Assembly (NCBI RefSeq): GCF_947495205.1
Contig: NZ_CANLXV010000010.1
Span: 62,001 to 126,000 of the forward strand
Length of the DNA: 64,000 bases
Direction: 5' to 3'
Source of the DNA: an uncultured Polaribacter sp.
GTDB taxonomy: Bacteria > Bacteroidota > Bacteroidia > Flavobacteriales > Flavobacteriaceae
Below the pieces are notes generated by a model that made no database searches, was not told the DNA's origin, and worked only from the letters and a program-made list of their open reading frames with translations. This document shows, piece by piece, positions 17,343 to 25,911 of this stretch. The stretch's first letter is position 1. Each line of letters opens with the position of its first letter. A program made the position numbers and the translations under genes.

Positions 17343-18188
17343 ATGAAAAAAATATCGTTAATATTATTATCTGGAATTTTAGCAACATCATGTGTATCTC
17401 AAAAAGATTTTGTTGCTTTACAAGAAGCAAAAGCTAAAACAGATAGCGAACTTTTAGCAGTTAAAACCAACTTGCAAAAATGTTTAATTGAAAATGAAAA
17501 AGAATCTGCTAAAGTTTTCTCTTTAACAGAACAAGTTAAATATTTACAAGAAGACAAAAAAGTAGCTTTAAAACAGGTAGAAAATTTAACTGTTTTAACT
17601 CAATCTTCTTCAGATAACATTAAAAATGTAATTACTCAATTAAGTGAGAAAGACAAATACATTAATGGTGTTAGAAAAGCAATGACTCAAAAAGATTCAT
17701 TAAACTTAGCTATTAAATATCATTTAACCAGAAACTTAACAGATGGTATACAAGATAAAGATATTGAGGTTAATGTAGAAAAAACTGTTGTATTTATTTC
17801 AATTTCAGATAAACTATTATTTAAAAGTGGTAGTTATAATGTAACTGATGGTGCTTACACAGTTTTAGAAAAAATTGCTAAAGTTGTAAACGACCAACCT
17901 CAAATGGAAGTTATGATTGAAGGACACACAGATGCTACGCCTATTAAAAGAGATTTAATACAAGATAACTGGGACTTATCTGCTTTAAGAGCAACTTCTA
18001 TTACCAGAATTTTGCAATATAAGTATGGCGTTAAACCAGACAGATTAATTGCTGCTGGTAGAAGCCAATACATACCTTTAGCTGGAAATGATTCTGCGGA
18101 AGGTAGAGCAAAAAACAGAAGAACAAAAATTATAATTATGCCTAAATTAAATCAGTTTTTTGATTTGTTAGAGCAAGATGCTAAATAA
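17343..18188 (+). CDS. OmpA-family peptidoglycan-binding lipoprotein
   Basis: A 281-residue lipoprotein: MKKISLILLSGILATSC gives the lipobox Cys. A coiled coil (about 25-120) and a C-terminal OmpA domain (about 150-275) follow. The OmpA domain shows MIEGHTDATPIKRD, NWDLSALRATSI and the peptidoglycan (mDAP)-binding region ending NRRTKIIIMP. It should tie the outer membrane to the cell wall. There is no N-terminal beta-barrel. The ATG at 17343 is chosen because upstream in-frame codons fall in the promoter. The gene is monocistronic and ends at a strong terminator. Confidence 0.93.
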   Translation: MKKISLILLSGILATSCVSQKDFVALQEAKAKTDSELLAVKTNLQKCLIENEKESAKVFSLTEQVKYLQEDKKVALKQVENLTVLTQSSSDNIKNVITQLSEKDKYINGVRKAMTQKDSLNLAIKYHLTRNLTDGIQDKDIEVNVEKTVVFISISDKLLFKSGSYNVTDGAYTVLEKIAKVVNDQPQMEVMIEGHTDATPIKRDLIQDNWDLSALRATSITRILQYKYGVKPDRLIAAGRSQYIPLAGNDSAEGRAKNRRTKIIIMPKLNQFFDLLEQDAK

Positions 18189-18210
18189 ATTTTAGTAATT
18201 TACAGTTTAC

Positions 18211-18241
18211 AAAAACCACTCTAAAAAGAGTGGTTTTTTTT
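18211..18241 (+). terminator. Rho-independent terminator of the OmpA-family gene
   Basis: ACCACTCT / AGAGTGGT (8 bp, up to 12 with flanking A-T pairs) with an AAAA loop, followed by a long T run. It lies 22 bp after the stop. Confidence 0.9.
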
Positions 18242-18437
18242 TGCATCTTATTTGGTGTATGGAAAAATTTTTAGCTTAACATCTAATTTTAAAACTACCT
18301 TAATTATTAGAAGAATAAAACAATATAAAAGTGAAAACCTATTATAGTTTACCTTTTTCTTTTGTAGTTGAATTTATTTTTGCCTTTTTACAAAACCTTT
18401 GCTTATCTAATAAAAAATAAAGTTAGCAAACGAGTTT

Positions 18438-18575
18438 AGCCATGATTGAAATGGCATCCTTTTTATGCTACAATAAATCTAACCTCTGTAAAAGTGAAAA
18501 AATTCCTTTTTTAAAATGATAAAATGTTGAAGTTTAAAATGCATAAAAAGATATAATGGAAAGCATGAAATAGCT
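18438..18575 (-). ncRNA. Structured repeat element just after a minus-strand stop codon, copy A
   Basis: Two conserved blocks, GATTGAAATGGCATCC (18444-18459) and GATATAATGGAAAGC (18550-18564), bracket a stem CTTTTTATGC/GCATAAAAAG. Outside them CATG pairs with CATG (18441-18444, 18564-18567) and AGC with GCT. A 72-nt variable loop lies between. Copy B at 33877-34018 has the same blocks with different but still pairing helices. Both begin 13-16 bp after the stop of a minus-strand gene, hence the strand call. The rest of the 400-bp gap 18189-18588 shows only the OmpA terminator. It may belong to a known Bacteroidota RNA motif, which I cannot confirm. Confidence 0.6.
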
Positions 18576-18588
18576 TCAAAAAAAAAGA

Positions 18589-19656
18589 TTAAAACAATTC
18601 TTTATTACTAATATCTAAATAGTTACGTTTTACAAATGCTAATATGGTTTCTAAAATTTCTCCCATATTATTACAGTCTTTAAACTTTACATCTCCTACA
18701 TATTTTATTAAATGACTTTTTAAAAGCGCTACATTTTCTGGGAAAGAAATGGTGTCTTCTTTCATACATTTTATTAGACGAAAAGTTCTTCTTGGGTATG
18801 TAATCATTCTTTTTGCCATAAAAGAGCGTTCTTCTACTTTATATTGTACAATTGAGCTGTTTTGTAATTTTTTACCCACCATTTCTATCATTTTAAAGTT
18901 TTCTTTCATAAACTGTAAATTGTAGACTTTTAAATTTCCTTCAAAAGATTGCTGATCAAAATCTATGGCTCTAATTTTATAGACAATTTTATCAAAATCG
19001 TGTGTGGGAATTACTACGTAATTGTAAGAACGCATGTCTCCTAACAAACGTACTAAACACCGTTCTTTAAACTTTACAAACTCTTTGGCAATTTGAGATT
19101 TTTCTGTTTCTGTGCATTGTGGTAAAAAATCTTTTATAAAATCGTCTCCTGGAATTCCTGCAATATGCTCTTCTATTAAAGTGTCTTTATAGACCAAATA
19201 ATTCATGTTATGAGGAGACAATATGTGTTCTAATTCTAAACCATAAACTCTAGAAGCATCTGCTTTTTTTACGTAGAAATAAGTAGAATTATCATTTAAA
19301 ATATTTCTAACTTTTATTCTAAAAGGCTTAGAATTTCCAAAAGTACAATAGTCTATGGCATCTACATTTAAAAAAGGGATGGTTTCATCATTACCATCTG
19401 AATGTAACATGGTATAGATTTGCTTTAAGCTTCTATCTATTTCTTCTCTTTCGTATTGAGAATAGTAGGTTCTAACCCAAAGTGTGTCTTCATCGTTTTT
19501 ATCGAAGACGGTTACAGAGCCTTGAAAACGTAGCAAATCGTCATAAAAAATGGGTATTTTTATGTTTCTATTGTATTTTTTTAAATAAAGATCTAACAAA
19601 TTACTAACAGGAAATGTTGGCTTTTTCTTAGACATTAATTTCTTTTCTACTGCCAT
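18589..19656 (-). CDS. Kinase-like protein of unknown function
   Basis: A 355-residue cytoplasmic protein that flavobacterial annotations would call hypothetical. I see a protein-kinase/aminoglycoside-phosphotransferase-like order of motifs. YFYVKKADASRVYGLELEHIL (about 127-146) could be the ATP-binding Lys and helix-C acidic residue. LIEEHIAGIPGDDFI (160-174) resembles a hinge. LGDMRSYN (205-212) fits the catalytic loop GD-x4-N, and AIDFDQQS (230-237) fits the metal-binding DFD/DFG site. A basic C-terminal region follows. It sits 33 bp downstream of dprA on the same strand. The kinase fold is my inference; the substrate is unknown. A second possible start is Met8. Confidence 0.7.
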   Translation of the reverse strand: MAVEKKLMSKKKPTFPVSNLLDLYLKKYNRNIKIPIFYDDLLRFQGSVTVFDKNDEDTLWVRTYYSQYEREEIDRSLKQIYTMLHSDGNDETIPFLNVDAIDYCTFGNSKPFRIKVRNILNDNSTYFYVKKADASRVYGLELEHILSPHNMNYLVYKDTLIEEHIAGIPGDDFIKDFLPQCTETEKSQIAKEFVKFKERCLVRLLGDMRSYNYVVIPTHDFDKIVYKIRAIDFDQQSFEGNLKVYNLQFMKENFKMIEMVGKKLQNSSIVQYKVEERSFMAKRMITYPRRTFRLIKCMKEDTISFPENVALLKSHLIKYVGDVKFKDCNNMGEILETILAFVKRNYLDISNKELF

Positions 19657-19689
19657 CTTAACGTTATTTTACTTCAAAAATAAGCATAT

Positions 19690-20790
19690 TTAAATCAATT
19701 CAAACATCTTACCTGGTAAAGGTTTTGTAACACCTTTTAATTCCATTTGTAATAAAATAGGCGATAATTGAAAAATAGGAATGTTACACTCTAAAGAAAT
19801 TGCATCTAAGACTTGTGCTCCTGTATTATGCAACAAATCGTAAATTTTTTGTTCTTTTTCATTTAATTCTACAAATAATTGTTTTTGTATAACTTTTGTT
19901 TTTTTAGGAATGTCCCAATTTAACATTTTTACAATTTCGTCTGCAGAGTTTAAAAGAAAAGCTCTGTTATTTTTAATTAAATTATTACAGCCTTTACTAT
20001 ACAAATCTGTAGTTCTACCAGGAACTGCAAACACATCTCTATCATAAGAATTGGCAATGTCTGCAGTTACTAAAGAACCTCCTTTTTCTGCAGATTCTAT
20101 AATAATTGTAGCTGTAGCAATACCTGCAACAATTCTATTTCTTTTTAAAAAATTTTCTCTTAATGGGGTTTCTTTGTGCCAAAATTCGGTTAAAAAGCCA
20201 CCGTTTTCATTTACTTGATGTATGTACTTTTTATGTACTTTTGGGTAAATTTCTTCTAAACCATGGGCAAGAACTGCTATAGTTTGCAAATTGTGTTTTA
20301 TAGCTGCTTTGTGCGCACAAATATCTACACCATAAGCAAAACCACTTACAATAATAGGATTGTGTTTGGCTAAATTTTCTATTAAAGTATTGCAAAAATG
20401 GCTACCATAAGAGCTCATATTTCTTGTACCTACAATTGCTATAATTTTTTTACTATTTAAGTTGATGTTTCCATCTTGAAATAATAAAATTGGGCTATCT
20501 ATACAATGTTGTAAATTTGTAGGATAATGATCTTCTAAAAAATAAGCATGTTTAATGTTATTATCTTGAATGTATTTTAATTCTTTTTCTGCAGATTTTA
20601 TGTTTTCCGTATCAAAAAGATGTTTTATAACATGATTTCCAATTCCGTTTATTTTAGACAAAGCAGCAGGCTTTTCTTTAAAAATTTGGGTTACATCTCC
20701 CACATTTACAATAAGTTTCTTGGCTAAAATATCGCCAACGGCTTTACTTCTTTGCAAACGTAATATGGCAAGTAGTTTTTCTTCTTTCAA
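19690..20790 (-). CDS. dprA: DNA-processing protein DprA
   Basis: A 366-residue protein that loads RecA on incoming single-stranded DNA during natural transformation. An N-terminal helix-hairpin-helix region (1-70, KINGIGNHVIKHL) precedes the Rossmann-like DprA core (about 85-290). The core has IVGTRNMSSYG, VSGFAYGVDICAH, TEF near residue 205, RNRIVAG and PGRTTDLYSKGCNNLI. A C-terminal winged-helix (DML1-like) tail follows. It is normal in length and order, and the kinase-like gene follows it. Confidence 0.96.
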   Translation of the reverse strand: MKEEKLLAILRLQRSKAVGDILAKKLIVNVGDVTQIFKEKPAALSKINGIGNHVIKHLFDTENIKSAEKELKYIQDNNIKHAYFLEDHYPTNLQHCIDSPILLFQDGNINLNSKKIIAIVGTRNMSSYGSHFCNTLIENLAKHNPIIVSGFAYGVDICAHKAAIKHNLQTIAVLAHGLEEIYPKVHKKYIHQVNENGGFLTEFWHKETPLRENFLKRNRIVAGIATATIIIESAEKGGSLVTADIANSYDRDVFAVPGRTTDLYSKGCNNLIKNNRAFLLNSADEIVKMLNWDIPKKTKVIQKQLFVELNEKEQKIYDLLHNTGAQVLDAISLECNIPIFQLSPILLQMELKGVTKPLPGKMFELI

Positions 20791-20872
20791 TAGCTAACAA
20801 TTTGAGAAACAATATATAAAAAATTTGTTGATAATTATTAACGTACTTTCTTTTTTAAAAGCCTAAAAAATC

Positions 20873-20880
20873 TATATTTG
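20873..20880 (+). promoter_or_regulatory. -7 box only 5 bp from the ATG; possible leaderless transcript
   Basis: TATATTTG matches the consensus and ends 5 bp before the ATG at 20886. Transcription would begin at or next to the A of the start codon. The conserved N-terminus starts at this ATG, so a later start is unlikely. Confidence 0.5.
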
Positions 20881-20885
20881 TTTCA

Positions 20886-21794
20886 ATGAAATTAGCCAAC
20901 TACATAAACGATTTACTGTACAGATATGATTGTGTAATTATACCTGATTTTGGAGGATTTGTAACCAATACCATTGGTGCAAAATTAGACCATAATACAC
21001 ACACATTTTATGCCCCAACAAAACAGATTTCGTTTAACAACCATCTAAAACACAATGATGGTTTATTGGCAAACTACATTGCTTCTGCAGAAAACATTTC
21101 TTTTGAAAAAGCAAATACACTTATTTCTTTAGCTGTAATTAAATGGCAAAACGAACTGCAATCTAAACATATAATAATAAATAATTTAGGTAGTTTGCAT
21201 TTAAATGCTGAAAAGCATATTGTATTTGAACCAGAAAATAAAACAAATTATTTAACTACCTCTTTTGGTTTAACTACTTTTAATGCGAACTCTATAGAGC
21301 GCTATAAAGAACAAGTAAAACCTTTAATAGTTGCTACAAGCCAAAAAGAATCTAAAAAAGGGATACCTGTATTTATTAAATATGCAGCAGGCGTTGCTAT
21401 TTTATTAGCGTTAGGTTTTTCTGGTATAAATGGTCATAAACAAGAGCAACAACAAAAACAAATTGCAAAGCAAGAAAAGCAGTTGCAAGAGAAAATACAA
21501 TCGGCAACTTTTGTAATTTCAGATCCTTTGCCTGCACTAAAATTGAATGTTGTTAAAGAAAAACCAACTCCTTATCATATTGTAGCAGGTGCATTTCAAT
21601 TTAAAGAAAATGCAGAAAAAAAGGTAAAAGAATTAATTGCCAAAGGTTATAATGCAAAAATTATTGGTAAAAATAAATGGGGTTTAACTCAGGTTACTTT
21701 CAATAGTTTTTCTAATAGAAACAATGCAATTAACAATCTTTACAAAATTCAAAAAACAGTTTCTAAAGACGCTTGGTTGCTAGTTAAAAAGTAA
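20886..21794 (+). CDS. HU-CCDC81 and SPOR domain protein
   Basis: A 302-residue inner-membrane protein with a cytoplasmic N-terminus and a periplasmic C-terminus. Residues 1-125 form the paired HU-CCDC81-like domains (MKLANYINDLLYRYDCVIIPDFGGFVTN, then INNLGSLHL), related to HU DNA-binding proteins. A transmembrane helix (about 162-180) and a Gln/Lys coiled segment follow. The final 75 residues form a SPOR domain (PYHIVAGAFQFKENAEKKVKEL) that binds denuded glycan strands at division septa. The combination is typical of Bacteroidota and may link the nucleoid to septal wall. It diverges from dprA (95 bp). Confidence 0.9.
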   Translation: MKLANYINDLLYRYDCVIIPDFGGFVTNTIGAKLDHNTHTFYAPTKQISFNNHLKHNDGLLANYIASAENISFEKANTLISLAVIKWQNELQSKHIIINNLGSLHLNAEKHIVFEPENKTNYLTTSFGLTTFNANSIERYKEQVKPLIVATSQKESKKGIPVFIKYAAGVAILLALGFSGINGHKQEQQQKQIAKQEKQLQEKIQSATFVISDPLPALKLNVVKEKPTPYHIVAGAFQFKENAEKKVKELIAKGYNAKIIGKNKWGLTQVTFNSFSNRNNAINNLYKIQKTVSKDAWLLVKK

Positions 21795-21842
21795 TTAGCG
21801 TTTTTCAACTTCTAATGCATTTTTATTGGCCTGCTTTATTAG

Positions 21843-21850
21843 TATCTTTG
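21843..21850 (+). promoter_or_regulatory. -7 box of the thioesterase promoter
   Basis: TATCTTTG, full consensus match, 19 bp before the ATG at 21870. Confidence 0.5.
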
Positions 21851-21869
21851 CGTAAACTTAGATAACATA

Positions 21870-22379
21870 ATGCAAGTAAAAACAGCGCAAGAATCTTTAA
21901 CTATTTTAACAGATTTAGTTTTACCAGGTGAAACCAACTATTTAGACAATCTTTTTGGTGGCGAATTATTGGCTAGAATGGATAGGGCTTGTAGCATTGC
22001 AGCAAGAAGACATTCTAGTAGAATTGTAGTTACTGCTTCTGTAAACCATGTGGCGTTTAGTAAAGCTATACCTGTTGGCAGCGTTGTTACTATAGAAGCA
22101 AAAGTATCTAGAGCGTTTACCTCTTCTATGGAAATTTATGTTGATGTTTGGATAGAAGACAGGCAATCTGGCGCTAGAACCAAAGTTAATGAAGGTATTT
22201 ACACTTTTGTAGCAGTAGATGAAACTGGAAAACCTGTAAAAATACCTGCAATTAAACCAGAAACAGCTTTAGAAAAAGAACGTTTTGAAGGTGCTTTAAG
22301 AAGAAAACAACTAAGTTTAATTTTAGCCGGAAAAATGCAACCTAATGAAGCTACAGCACTAAAAGCTTTGTTTAGTTAA
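21870..22379 (+). CDS. Acyl-CoA thioesterase, hotdog fold
   Basis: A 169-residue hotdog thioesterase of the YciA/ACOT type, which hydrolyses acyl-CoA to fatty acid and CoA. Visible parts are NYLDNLFGGELLARMDRACSI (the helix and conserved Asn/Gly/Asp region), VNHVAFSKAIPVGSVV and SSMEIYVDVWIE. The C-terminal tail (RKQLSLILAGKM) is typical of the Bacteroidota members. The small MscS gene follows 12 bp later and may be co-transcribed. Confidence 0.92.
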   Translation: MQVKTAQESLTILTDLVLPGETNYLDNLFGGELLARMDRACSIAARRHSSRIVVTASVNHVAFSKAIPVGSVVTIEAKVSRAFTSSMEIYVDVWIEDRQSGARTKVNEGIYTFVAVDETGKPVKIPAIKPETALEKERFEGALRRKQLSLILAGKMQPNEATALKALFS

Positions 22380-22391
22380 ATATTTTTACAC

Positions 22392-22898
22392 ATGGAATTT
22401 TTAAATCATTTTAAAATTTTAGAATCTTTAATTGTTATTATAATTGGTTTTTTAATAAGGTTATTTATTACTAAATCTCTTAAAAAAATACAGTTAAAAT
22501 TTGGTTTTCAAAACGCTAGAATTCTAGTAACCAATAAAATAATTTCTATTTTAGTATATATTACTGTTATTGTAGTGGTAGCTATTATTTGGGGTGTAGA
22601 TGAAAAACAATTATTAATTTATGTTTCTTCTTTTTTAACCATTTTAGGAATTGCCTTTTTTGCACAATGGTCTCTATTATCTAATATTACAGCAGGTATT
22701 ATTTTGTATATAAATTATCCTGTAAAAATTGGAGACACCATTACTGTTTTAGAAAAAGATAATAATATTACTGGAGAAATTAGAGATATTGGCGCCTTTT
22801 TTATCACTTTAAAAACACCAGAGAAAGAATTAATTACATTGCCAAATGCTATTATTTTACAGAAAAATATTAAATATGAAATTAAAAATGGCAACTAA
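22392..22898 (+). CDS. Minimal MscS-family mechanosensitive channel
   Basis: A 168-residue protein: three hydrophobic segments (about 8-25, 47-66, 75-103) followed by an MscS beta domain (NYPVKIGDTITVLEKDNNITGEIRDIGAFFITLKTPEKELITLPNAI in pieces). The pore helix region ILGIAFFAQWSLLSNITAGIILYI matches TM3 of MscS. It stops right after the beta domain, lacking the alpha/beta cytoplasmic cage of full-length MscS (about 280 residues). It ends 16 bp from a convergent gene. The shortened form appears intact rather than broken. Confidence 0.85.
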   Translation: MEFLNHFKILESLIVIIIGFLIRLFITKSLKKIQLKFGFQNARILVTNKIISILVYITVIVVVAIIWGVDEKQLLIYVSSFLTILGIAFFAQWSLLSNITAGIILYINYPVKIGDTITVLEKDNNITGEIRDIGAFFITLKTPEKELITLPNAIILQKNIKYEIKNGN

Positions 22899-22914
22899 AA
22901 CACCTGTGTAAACC

Positions 22915-24150
22915 TTACCTTTTTAAAATCCAAGAAGATGGGTTTAAACGAACTGTATTTTTAAACAACACAAAAATTAACTTTGTTTCGCCCGTAACTT
23001 TATCTGTAAATATTTTACCTAATTTTTGGCCTGTTTTTACCGTGTCGCCCACATTAACCAACGTATTTTCTAAGTTGTTATAAGTACTTATATAATTACC
23101 ATGTCTTATTAACACGTTCTTTCTTCCTTCTGCCGTTCTTTGAATGGTTAATACTTCTCCATTAAAAATACTTTCTGCATACATACCAGCTTTGGTATTA
23201 ATATGCAAACCTGTACTATTTAAAGTAATACCACCAATTGTTGGGTGTTTTTGTACTCCAAACTTTCTGGTAACCAAACCTTCTTTTACAGGCCAAGGCA
23301 GTTTTCCTTTATTCAACTCAAATTTGGCAACCAAAGCCTTGGCTTCTGGACTTAAAATAAACTCGTTTTTTGTTGTTTTTTTAGGCTTTACTTTTAATTT
23401 TGCTCTTGCCAAACGGTTGGCTTTTGCAATTTCTTCTTTAATAATTTTATCTATTTTTTGAGCAATTTTTTTCTCTGCTCTAATTTTTTGCTGCAGTTGT
23501 CTTTTATACCTACTTTCTTTCTTTTTAATAGCAGAAATTAATTTTTCTTGGTTTTTCTTATCGAATTCTATTTGCTTTTTTTGCGCTAATTCCCCTAAAA
23601 TTAACGTGTCTTTCGCTTTCTTTTTAAGCAATAAAGAGTCTTTTAGTTTTTCTACTGTTGCTGTTTGTATAACAATTGCCTCTCCTTGCCTTTTCCTAAA
23701 GGAAGTATATTGTTTCATATACTCCAAACGTTTATAGGCTTGATAAAAATTCTTTGAAGACAATAAAAACAGCAACCTGCTTTGTTGTGATTTACTTTTA
23801 TAAGATTTGTAAATCATGGCAGCATAATCTGCCTTTAAAGCCGTTAATTCGTTATTTAATTTGGTAAGTTTTTGTTGATTTTGTTGAATATCTTTAGCTA
23901 ATAAATTTGCCTCTAAATTAATGGTTTTAATCAGTTTTAAACGGGTTTTAATTTTCTGATTTAAAACCTCTAAACTTTCAAGTGCATTCTTTTGATTTTT
24001 CTTAGTTTGAGATAGTAAAGCGTTTACTTGGGTAATTTCTTTCTTTAATTTTTTACGCTCTATTTCTAATGCTTTTTTGGTTTGTCCAAAAGCAGGTAAA
24101 ACGCTTAAAAAAAGCAACAATGCAAATATGTAAAACTTAAATTTTACCAC
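22915..24150 (-). CDS. EnvC-like murein hydrolase activator
   Basis: A 411-residue periplasmic protein with signal peptide (1-22). A long coiled coil (25-260) leads to a C-terminal LytM/M23 domain (about 285-411). The domain has PVKEGLVTRKFGVQKHPTIGG and RHGNYISTYNNLENTLV, but the zinc site is not intact: the HxGxD-like stretch reads NSTGLHINT, and the final HxH is replaced (KLIFVLF). That pattern is known from EnvC and NlpD, which activate amidases instead of cutting wall themselves. Its ATG overlaps the stop of the DUF4292 gene by one base. Confidence 0.88.
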   Translation of the reverse strand: MVKFKFYIFALLLFLSVLPAFGQTKKALEIERKKLKKEITQVNALLSQTKKNQKNALESLEVLNQKIKTRLKLIKTINLEANLLAKDIQQNQQKLTKLNNELTALKADYAAMIYKSYKSKSQQSRLLFLLSSKNFYQAYKRLEYMKQYTSFRKRQGEAIVIQTATVEKLKDSLLLKKKAKDTLILGELAQKKQIEFDKKNQEKLISAIKKKESRYKRQLQQKIRAEKKIAQKIDKIIKEEIAKANRLARAKLKVKPKKTTKNEFILSPEAKALVAKFELNKGKLPWPVKEGLVTRKFGVQKHPTIGGITLNSTGLHINTKAGMYAESIFNGEVLTIQRTAEGRKNVLIRHGNYISTYNNLENTLVNVGDTVKTGQKLGKIFTDKVTGETKLIFVLFKNTVRLNPSSWILKR

Positions 24151-24920
24151 TATAAAATAATAGGTTTATAACCACTTGGTATTTTAAATGTTGTATTTAT
24201 TGGTGTATTAAAAATTACAGATTTTAATAGAAAATCTACAGTTGTTAATTTATGTTCTTCCTGTGCTTTAATATTTATTTGTTCAGGAAAAAGAACTGCA
24301 TTCACCAATTTATATTTAGGATAATTAATGGATAAGCTTTGTTTTTTTCTATTGCTCGTAATTTGTTGCTTAGTTAACTTAAAATGCTCTGAATTTATAC
24401 TAAAAAAAGCATTAAACAAGCTAGCCTGTTGTTTAGGCGTTAACACATAACTATTATTTGTAACCGCTAAAGTTGGTTTTATAGTTTTTAGATTTAACAT
24501 GGCTTGCCCTAAAAACAAATTTTGCAATTGATTAAAATTAATTTCAACACCTAAAACCTTTTTTAACAAAGTAAAATCGCCTTCAAAATACTTTTTTTCT
24601 AATGGCGAATAATAACTAACTTTTTCTGGTGTAATTTTTACTTTAAAAATATTAATAAACTTAGTTCCTTTTAACCAAATTACCTCGTCTTTTTTTATTC
24701 TAAGTTGTACGTTTATGGTTTGTTTAATCTTGCCATTATTAAAATTGGCCTTAAATTTTGCATCTACAGTTTCCTTATTAAAACGAACAGCATAGTGTTT
24801 TTTAATCACTTTTTTTGCAGTAATTTTCTTTACATTTCCACTAGTATCTGTAGCTGCTTTATTGGCTTTACAGGCTGTAAACAGCAACAAAAACAGTATC
24901 ATATATTTTACAAAACGCAT
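24150..24920 (-). CDS. DUF4292 family lipoprotein
   Basis: A 256-residue lipoprotein (lipobox LLLLFTACKA). The DUF4292 body lacks catalytic motifs; it includes VQLRIKKDEVIWLKG and KVSYYSPLEKKYFEGDF, features of a LolA/LolB-like beta half-barrel. Such proteins are proposed to bind acyl chains, but I cannot show that here. It lies between a TPR gene (1-bp gap) and the EnvC-like gene (1-base overlap) in an operon conserved in flavobacteria. Confidence 0.85.
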   Translation of the reverse strand: MRFVKYMILFLLLFTACKANKAATDTSGNVKKITAKKVIKKHYAVRFNKETVDAKFKANFNNGKIKQTINVQLRIKKDEVIWLKGTKFINIFKVKITPEKVSYYSPLEKKYFEGDFTLLKKVLGVEINFNQLQNLFLGQAMLNLKTIKPTLAVTNNSYVLTPKQQASLFNAFFSINSEHFKLTKQQITSNRKKQSLSINYPKYKLVNAVLFPEQINIKAQEEHKLTTVDFLLKSVIFNTPINTTFKIPSGYKPIIL

Positions 24921-24921
24921 T

Positions 24922-25911
24922 TTAACCTTTTAGTTTTTTAGATTTCTGTAAGTATTTTTTTTCTTCGGATAAATTACCTAGAGCTTTATAAGCTTTTGCA
25001 ATTTCATTATAAAAATTGGCTTCCATTGCATCTTCAATAACAAAATCTACACCATTTTTTAAAATCGAAATTGCTTTTTTGTATTCTTGTTTTAAAATTA
25101 GTGCTTTGCCATTCATAAAATACACCAAAGGTTGTGCAGGAAAAAGTGTAATCCCTTCTGTACTATATTGTAAAAGTTGATCAGGTTTTGCTATAGAACC
25201 TTCTAAAACCTGCTTTAATAAGGCAAAAGATTTATCCGTCTTAAAACGACTAATAATAGTTGCCAATTCTAATTTTTCAGTTTTCTTTGTTGGAATTTCC
25301 CTTTTTTTCTTGTTTCTATTTTCTAAACGTTCTTTATAACTTTTTAAATTTGAAGGCAAAGCGTTTTCGGATTCTAAAGTATTCATTAATGCCAAAGCAC
25401 TTTTAACATCGTTATTTTGCAAATGTAACCTTACCAAATATTCTCTTTCTTTCGGGTTTGTTTCTATAATTTTTTGTTGGGTTTGTATTGCCTCTTTAAA
25501 ATTTCTATCTCTAGCATTTACTTTTACCAAATGTTTTAGCATCCATATATTATTGGCATCTTTTTGCAATGCCCTTTCTATATATTCTTTAGCTAAAAGC
25601 GTTTTATTAAGCTCTAAATAATTTTTAGAAAACTCAAAAAATACCGTTGAATTATTTTGTAATATTTGATTACAACTTTCTAACAATTCAATTGCTTTTT
25701 GGTAATTGCCAATAGATTTTTCTGACAATGCTTTAAAAAAAAATTGCTGAAATTCTAATTCTTTATTTTCATTTAAATCTGGTGCCTCTGCTATACTATC
25801 TTGCCCGTTTAAAGTAATCGACAAAAGAAAAAAGAACATGGTAATACAAGTTCGTTTTAAACAAACAACTGCATTTTTATTCTTTTCTATGTAAATTTTA
25901 TTTAAAATCAT
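24922..25911 (-). CDS. TPR repeat protein, exported
   Basis: A 329-residue protein. The N-terminus is long before the hydrophobic segment (about 24-36, CITMFFFLLSITLNGQ). A start at Met25 would give a conventional signal peptide, but the first ATG overlaps the upstream stop by one base (TAATG), which favours translational coupling. Several tetratricopeptide units follow (AIELLESCNQIL, LAKEYIERALQKDANN, AIQTQQKIIETNPKE, AISILKNGVDFV). It is probably a periplasmic scaffold in the same envelope operon. Confidence 0.85.
   Translation of the reverse strand: MILNKIYIEKNKNAVVCLKRTCITMFFFLLSITLNGQDSIAEAPDLNENKELEFQQFFFKALSEKSIGNYQKAIELLESCNQILQNNSTVFFEFSKNYLELNKTLLAKEYIERALQKDANNIWMLKHLVKVNARDRNFKEAIQTQQKIIETNPKEREYLVRLHLQNNDVKSALALMNTLESENALPSNLKSYKERLENRNKKKREIPTKKTEKLELATIISRFKTDKSFALLKQVLEGSIAKPDQLLQYSTEGITLFPAQPLVYFMNGKALILKQEYKKAISILKNGVDFVIEDAMEANFYNEIAKAYKALGNLSEEKKYLQKSKKLKG

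Noticed and set aside
17313..17345. GTG at 17313 as the start of the OmpA-family lipoprotein
   Set aside because: Its first base is the last base of the -7 box; the ATG at 17343 gives a proper lipoprotein signal.
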